The position numbers and the translations under genes were made by a program. From G963669175 sp964648415 (GTDB lineage Bacteria > Electryoneota > Electryoneia > Electryoneales > Electryoneaceae): 10,725 bases of DNA. The notes beneath the pieces were generated by a model. That model did not search any database. It was not told the DNA's origin and worked only from the letters and a program-made list of their open reading frames with translations. Of this stretch, positions 7,241 to 10,725 are shown piece by piece (position 1 is the stretch's first letter; each line of letters starts with the position of its first letter). The DNA lies in assembly GCA_964648415.1 (NCBI GenBank), contig CAZYOC010000156.1, positions 1 to 10,725 on the forward strand, written 5' to 3'.

Positions 7241-8593
7241 TTACTTCACCAGCGTCATCCTGCCAACATCCATGCGACCGTCGCCCTCGAGCCGCAGGAT
7301 ATACGTACCAGAGGCCAAATGCGTGCCGGAAAACTCAATCGTATGCACACCGGCTTCACGAACCTCATCCACCGCCACTCCCACGAGACGACCTGTTACA
7401 TCAAACACCGACAGACGGACCTGCTGCGTGGTCGTCAGCTCAAACGAGATCTTCGCGGTCGAGTTAAACGGGTTCGGGAAGACATCCGTAATGCCGAAGG
7501 CTGTCGGACGGACAGCTTCGCGATCGTCCACAGTGCTGTGTCCGGGAAACTGGCCGACCAGCGCCGGCGCAGCCGGGGTCGTCAGGTCGTAAATCAGGCA
7601 TTCACGGTCACCGGCGACAAACGCATGCGTCGCGTCGTCATCCAGCGCCACCGCCACCACTTCTTCCTCAAGCTCGACGCTCCAGAGCTCGTTGGGACTT
7701 GTCTGATCCTCGAAGTCAATCAAGTACAGGTAGTAGGCATCGTCCTCCACCTCCGGCTCCCAGGTAATGGGCAGCAGGGCGTAACGGTCCGCCCACTGGG
7801 CCACCGCGTAGAACTGCACCATGGTGCCGTAGCCGCCGTACTGGGAATAGTAGCCGAGTTGCGAGGGCGCGCCGGGATCGGAAATATCCAGTACGCCCAT
7901 CTCGCCGGTCTCGCCCTGTGACGTCAGCGTCAGGAGGTATCCCGGGTCGGCGGCGTCGGTGATATCCAGGTAGTTCACCCATTCATCATAGAGCCCCAGC
8001 TCTGTGGGATTGACCGGATCGGAGACGTCGTAGATAGTGAGGCCGTCCATCCGCGCACTGGCGTACAGCTTCTGGCTGTTGGCGTCCAGGCCCTTCATGA
8101 TGCCGTTCCCGGTAAACGCGCCGACTTCGTTGAAGCCGTCGGGGGCCGTGAAGTCCACAATCCAGACATCGTCGCCCTCGGACATGTACAGCCGCGTAGT
8201 GTTGCCGCCGTTGATATCCTGCGCGATCAGGTCAACCGGGTAGGTGGTGTTGTATTCCGCCAGTACAAGGGCGGCGGGGTCGGTAATGTCGATCACACAC
8301 AGGCCGGAATCGTCCTCGACGGTGAGGATGTAGCTCAGCTCGTGCAGCTTGATGATGTCGGATGGATTGGCGGGCAGCCAGAGGGTGTCGGCCAGGTCCG
8401 GCGCCGCAGGGTCGGTCACATCCACCGAAACGAACAGCCCCTCGCTCGTGGTCAGGTAAGCGTAATCGCCGCTGACTTCCACCAGCTCAAACTCGCCCAG
8501 GGCGCTGCTGTCCAGCTCGGTCTCGCCGGCGCTGGCGGCAACAGCCATCAACAGCAGCCCCAACACCCAGACACAACTCACAATACGTTTCAT
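7241..8593 (-). CDS. Secreted LVIVD-repeat beta-propeller protein with T9SS tail
   Basis: The product is 450 aa. A GAGGAGAGAG purine stretch lies upstream of the ATG. Residues 1-22 are a signal peptide (cleavage near ASAGE). Seven LVIVD-type repeats follow, each a beta-strand then D-(V/I)-(T/S)-DP-x-x-P: about 53-67 (FVSVDVTDPAAP), 98-111, 143-158, 185-200 (LTIYDVSDPVNP), 232-247 (MGVLDISDPGAP), 289-303 and 332-347 (CLIYDLTTPAAP). Seven repeats fit a seven-bladed propeller, a common extracellular binding scaffold with no catalytic residues. Residues ~366-450 form the T9SS sorting domain (VFPNPFNST, LSVFDVTGRLV, LASGTYILRL, ending RMTLVK). It is probably a surface adhesin or binding protein; the ligand is unknown. 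It lies upstream of the arylsulfotransferase-like gene in the same direction. Confidence 0.92.
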   Translation of the reverse strand: MKRIVSCVWVLGLLLMAVAASAGETELDSSALGEFELVEVSGDYAYLTTSEGLFVSVDVTDPAAPDLADTLWLPANPSDIIKLHELSYILTVEDDSGLCVIDITDPAALVLAEYNTTYPVDLIAQDINGGNTTRLYMSEGDDVWIVDFTAPDGFNEVGAFTGNGIMKGLDANSQKLYASARMDGLTIYDVSDPVNPTELGLYDEWVNYLDITDAADPGYLLTLTSQGETGEMGVLDISDPGAPSQLGYYSQYGGYGTMVQFYAVAQWADRYALLPITWEPEVEDDAYYLYLIDFEDQTSPNELWSVELEEEVVAVALDDDATHAFVAGDRECLIYDLTTPAAPALVGQFPGHSTVDDREAVRPTAFGITDVFPNPFNSTAKISFELTTTQQVRLSVFDVTGRLVGVAVDEVREAGVHTIEFSGTHLASGTYILRLEGDGRMDVGRMTLVK

Positions 8594-8863
8594 CGCTGTA
8601 CTCTCTCCTCACTGAATCCTGCACCCACTCGGCCTCGCCGATCACCATTGTGAAATACGATTTACCTTCTCCAGCGCAATTCCTGTACCATTATTCTCAA
8701 GAATTGCATAGCAGATTAGTCCAATATAGGCCATTACACTCACGCAATGCCAACAAATCAGAGCTCAACCCGACATCGTTCATCATGAAAAATCTCGGCT
8801 CATTCTCCGGGTTATATTGTTGGATATGAACACAGGCTGGTTTCTGCATGTGCCCAAAGTTGA

Positions 8864-8929
8864 TCGCTGCCCGGGTCTAAACTAAAATCTGGCACGTAGT
8901 TACAGCTCTAATATAAACCCGGGCAGCGA
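8864..8929. repeat. 13-bp perfect inverted repeat, TCGCTGCCCGGGT family
   Basis: TCGCTGCCCGGGT (8864-8876) and ACCCGGGCAGCGA (8917-8929) are exact inverse complements around a 40-nt AT-rich loop. The CTGCCCGGG word recurs at 102-110 (inverted) and 9004-9012. The whole could be a stem-loop RNA, a REPIN-like pair or a protein-binding site. Confidence 0.75.
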
Positions 8930-9002
8930 CCAGAAGAGAGCGAAAGAGGATAGGGATTCGTTCATAGCAATGGCGACTATGTATCCAGGCGTCTCACGTC
9001 AA

Positions 9003-9033
9003 GCTGCCCGGGGCAAAACTCATACAACAACCC
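9003..9033. repeat. CCCGGG repeat copy resembling the one at 74-110
   Basis: GCTGCCCGGGG (9003-9013) is followed by AAACTCATACAACAACCC (9016-9033). The second word matches AAACTCATACAAAACCC at 74-90 apart from one indel, and at both places it adjoins a CCCGGG palindrome. The two copies, some 9 kb apart, indicate a dispersed repeat rather than chance. Confidence 0.6.
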
Positions 9034-9099
9034 AATTCAGGTGAAACGATCCAGAAGTGCGATTCCAAACTGAACGGAGCTGAAAATGAGCATATCACT

Positions 9100-9762
9100 T
9101 CAAGGCACATCAATAATGCTGTCCAGCAAATAGTCCGGTTCAAGCTCTTCCAGGTCCTTTTTAGCACCGAACCCGCAGGTCACCCCCGCGGTATCGCACC
9201 CCGCGGCACGGCCCGCCAGGATATCCGCCTTGGTGTCGCCCACCACCAGCGTCCTTCGTGGATCGGCGCCGAGACGATTCAAGGCGAGCTGGATCACGTA
9301 GGGATCCGGTTTGACCGGCCTGCCGGGGTCCGTGCCGCAAACCGTGTCCACGGCGTCGGTCATGCCCATGCCGTCCATGACATACACCGCTGCTTCTTCA
9401 TATTTCGTGGTCGCCACCGCCAGCCCCGACCCGGCCCGGCGCAACTGCTGCAACCGCTCTCGCGTCCCCGGGTAGATCTTCACCCCGGAGGGAAAATGGG
9501 CGTCGTGCCCCTCGCGGTAGACTTCAACGAGTTTCGCCAGCCGGTCATCGTCCATCGCGTAATCCAGCTTGCGCTCGTTGATGTAGTACTGGTAGATCTC
9601 GAGCAGTGGCCGTCCGATCCAGCGCCGGACATCTTTCACTGCGACGCCGTCGATACCAATCGACGACAGCGAATGCGCCACACCCACCCCGATGGCCTCA
9701 CTCGAGTCCATCAGGGTGCCGTCCATATCGAAAATGTACCAGCGATACGCCACGGTGTTCAT
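9100..9762 (-). CDS. HAD-superfamily hydrolase, phosphoglycolate phosphatase-like
   Basis: The product is 220 aa, typical for Gph/PGP-type HAD phosphatases. Motif I FDMDGTL (11-17) gives nucleophile D12 and acid/base D14. A helical cap with substrate-gating residues spans ~18-95. Motif II lies in LAVATTK (114-120; T118/T119), motif III is K151 in KPDP, and motif IV is GDTKAD (175-180; D176 and D180 bind magnesium). All catalytic positions are present, so it should be active. The substrate cannot be told: phosphoglycolate, pyrophosphate (PpaX-like) or other small phosphates are all possible. AAGG lies about 7 nt before the ATG, a modest ribosome binding site. It stands alone on the minus strand, divergent from the methyltransferase gene. 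Confidence 0.92.
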   Translation of the reverse strand: MNTVAYRWYIFDMDGTLMDSSEAIGVGVAHSLSSIGIDGVAVKDVRRWIGRPLLEIYQYYINERKLDYAMDDDRLAKLVEVYREGHDAHFPSGVKIYPGTRERLQQLRRAGSGLAVATTKYEEAAVYVMDGMGMTDAVDTVCGTDPGRPVKPDPYVIQLALNRLGADPRRTLVVGDTKADILAGRAAGCDTAGVTCGFGAKKDLEELEPDYLLDSIIDVP

Positions 9763-10164
9763 GAGGCCGCCTTTGCGCTGTTCGGTTCAGGATGGATGTG
9801 GGCCTGCAATGTACAGTGTATCGGGAGCATGCGAAACCCATTCTCCTTGCGGCTTCTATACAGGCTGTTGCAGAATTCTGATGACTCTCATTCCAGCGAA
9901 ACAGACTGTCGCACAATCAAACCCACTCTCATTCCCGCCTTCGCGGGAATGAGATCCATTGGACATTATGCTACAGACTGGGAAGCAGGAAGCCAAATAT
10001 GTCAAGAATGCTACAGGATGTTAGCAAACGAAATCAAATCGTGCGTGCTACTCGGGTGCTGGACTGCTTCACAGGTTCCACATACGCACGAAACCTTCCG
10101 CTTACATTCCCGTTGTTTCGTTGGGAGAACACGCAAAGCCAACAAACAAGAGCCGACATCGCCC
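9763..10164. other. 402-bp gene-free divergent region
   Basis: No supported gene lies between the HAD gene and the methyltransferase gene. It carries the perfect palindrome CAGAATTCTG (9871-9880) preceded by CAGGCTGTTG, a direct repeat ACTCTCATTCC (9884-9894 and 9925-9935), and the hairpin at 9927-9954. Promoters for both divergent genes should be here, but none stands out. Confidence 0.6.
9927..9954. repeat. REP-type hairpin of the CATTCCCGC-GCGGGAATG class
   Basis: TCTCATTCCCGC (9927-9938) and GCGGGAATGAGA (9943-9954) form a perfect 12-bp stem with a CTTC loop. The ATTCCCGC/GCGGGAAT core is a widespread bacterial repeat type. A partial copy of its left flank, ACTCTCATTCC, occurs at 9884-9894, suggesting a degraded neighbour copy. 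No T-run follows, so it is more likely a repeat than a terminator. Confidence 0.8.
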
Positions 10165-10671
10165 ATGTTTCTCACCTGGTTTTTCCGCATTCTCCTACTC
10201 GGAGCAGGCTTCTGGGGCCTGTTTAGGATCACCAACCTGATCAGTTACTCGATCCTGAAACACAAAACCCTGCAAGAGCGTCGCTGGGACTTGAACATCT
10301 GCTGCGGCGTGACCGACGGCGGCGGCGTCAATGCCGATATCGTGCAACATGGCGAAGCGCCCAACTTTGTCAAAGTGGACAGCATCTACCGGTTGCCCTT
10401 CGACGACAACCAGTTTGACACCGTTCTCTGCTCTCACACCATGGAACACGTAGAGGATCCGGACCGCTTTTATCAGGAGTTGAAACGGGTGGGACGAGAA
10501 ATCAGGCTGGTGTTACCGCCGTTGTGGGACATCACGGCGGTGTTGAATTTTTTTGAGCACCGTTGGGTCTTCCTGACGTTGAAGAAGGATCACAGCATGT
10601 TGCCGCCGCGTGTTCACCTGCCCTTCGCCCGGACCTACCAGAGCGCAAACGGACAGACTATTCACTGCTAA
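10165..10671 (+). CDS. Membrane-anchored class I SAM-dependent methyltransferase (Methyltransf_11-like)
   Basis: The product is 168 aa, somewhat short for the family. The ATG at 10165 is chosen because it starts a hydrophobic segment (3-29) that looks like an N-terminal membrane anchor; the frame is open further upstream, but that part has no protein-like character. Only a distant AAGAG is seen as ribosome binding site. SAM-binding motif I is DLNICCG (42-48), a variant of the usual D-x-G-x-G. D58 follows, and VDSIYRLPFDDNQFD (71-85) with VLCSHTMEHVEDP (87-99) is the classical Methyltransf_11 pattern; LVLPPLWD (115-122) is the following strand. The substrate is unknown; small molecules, lipids or sugars are typical. 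The C-terminus (LPFARTYQSANGQTIHC) seems a natural end rather than a break. Confidence 0.85.
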   Translation: MFLTWFFRILLLGAGFWGLFRITNLISYSILKHKTLQERRWDLNICCGVTDGGGVNADIVQHGEAPNFVKVDSIYRLPFDDNQFDTVLCSHTMEHVEDPDRFYQELKRVGREIRLVLPPLWDITAVLNFFEHRWVFLTLKKDHSMLPPRVHLPFARTYQSANGQTIHC

Positions 10672-10725
10672 GGTTCCTCGCTATTTCGTGTGGGTAGTGT
10701 GCCAGTCCCCGGGTGACGGGTCGTA

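Larger units (their letters stand above)
8594..9099. other. 506-bp gene-free stretch with inverted repeats
   Basis: No supported gene lies here on either strand. It holds an inverted repeat GCAATTC (8676-8682)/GAATTGC (8701-8707) about 100 bp ahead of the LVIVD gene, a weaker AACCCG (8767-8772)/CGGGTT (8808-8813) pair, the strong 13-bp CCCGGG inverted repeat at 8864-8929 and another CCCGGG copy at 9003-9013. A promoter for the LVIVD gene must lie at the left side on the minus strand, but I see no convincing -35/-10 pair. No T-run terminator for the HAD gene is obvious. Confidence 0.6.

Noticed and set aside
8971..9045. Short 24-codon plus-strand open frame after a GAGGATAGGG purine stretch
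   Set aside because: Too short, overlaps a CCCGGG repeat copy, and its spacing to the purine stretch is too long to be convincing.
9927..9954. Intrinsic terminator at the 12-bp hairpin
   Set aside because: No T-run on either side, and neither neighbouring gene ends here: both start away from it.
9496..10164. Upstream extension of the methyltransferase reading frame
   Set aside because: It lies largely antisense to the HAD gene and across the REP-type hairpin, and its translation shows no protein-like features; the hydrophobic anchor starting at 10165 marks a better start.
10672..10725. Another repeat copy at the right end (GCCAGTCCCCGGGTGAC)
   Set aside because: It contains CAGTCCC and CCCGGG words like the other repeats, but the window ends too soon to show a hairpin or partner.

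Overview
The window looks like a bacterial chromosome segment from a member of the FCB (Fibrobacteres-Chlorobi-Bacteroidetes) superphylum or an allied candidate phylum. The main evidence is three secreted proteins that end in the type IX secretion (Por) C-terminal sorting domain (YPNPxN ... LASGxY ... terminal K). The GC-rich coding style of most genes and the use of Shine-Dalgarno sites argue against a typical AT-rich Bacteroidetes. The phylum assignment is inference; there is no rRNA gene to settle it.

Layout. Positions 1-2620 are visibly AT-richer: a small secreted protein on the minus strand (157-561, with its own terminator) lies divergent to a secreted FG-GAP/VCBS-like beta-propeller protein with a T9SS tail (654-2345). 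Positions 2346-2612 hold no convincing gene but carry four copies of a ~30-nt REP-like hairpin in alternating orientation. Positions 2626-5022 are GC-rich housekeeping: ogt (DNA alkylguanine repair, minus strand) divergent to an unrecognised 120-aa protein, then nudC (NAD(H) pyrophosphatase) and a small four-helix membrane protein. Positions 5209-8593 contain two minus-strand genes for large exported proteins: an arylsulfotransferase-like beta-propeller with an FN3 domain and T9SS tail, and a seven-repeat LVIVD propeller with a T9SS tail. Then come a 506-bp gene-free stretch with CCCGGG inverted repeats, a HAD phosphatase (9100-9762, minus), a 402-bp gene-free stretch with a REP-type hairpin, and a small membrane-anchored SAM-dependent methyltransferase (10165-10671, plus).

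How the genes relate. The three T9SS-tailed proteins are probably exported across the outer membrane and anchored or released at the surface. The arylsulfotransferase-like and LVIVD genes are co-oriented but 256 bp apart, so they may be separately transcribed. ogt and nudC are both small repair or metabolite-housekeeping functions, but nothing in the sequence ties them into one operon. No CRISPR array, tRNA, rRNA, transposase or toxin-antitoxin pair was seen. The most unusual content is the non-coding part: at least three different families of short palindromic repeats, one of them a regular alternating array, with no transposase in the window to mobilise them.
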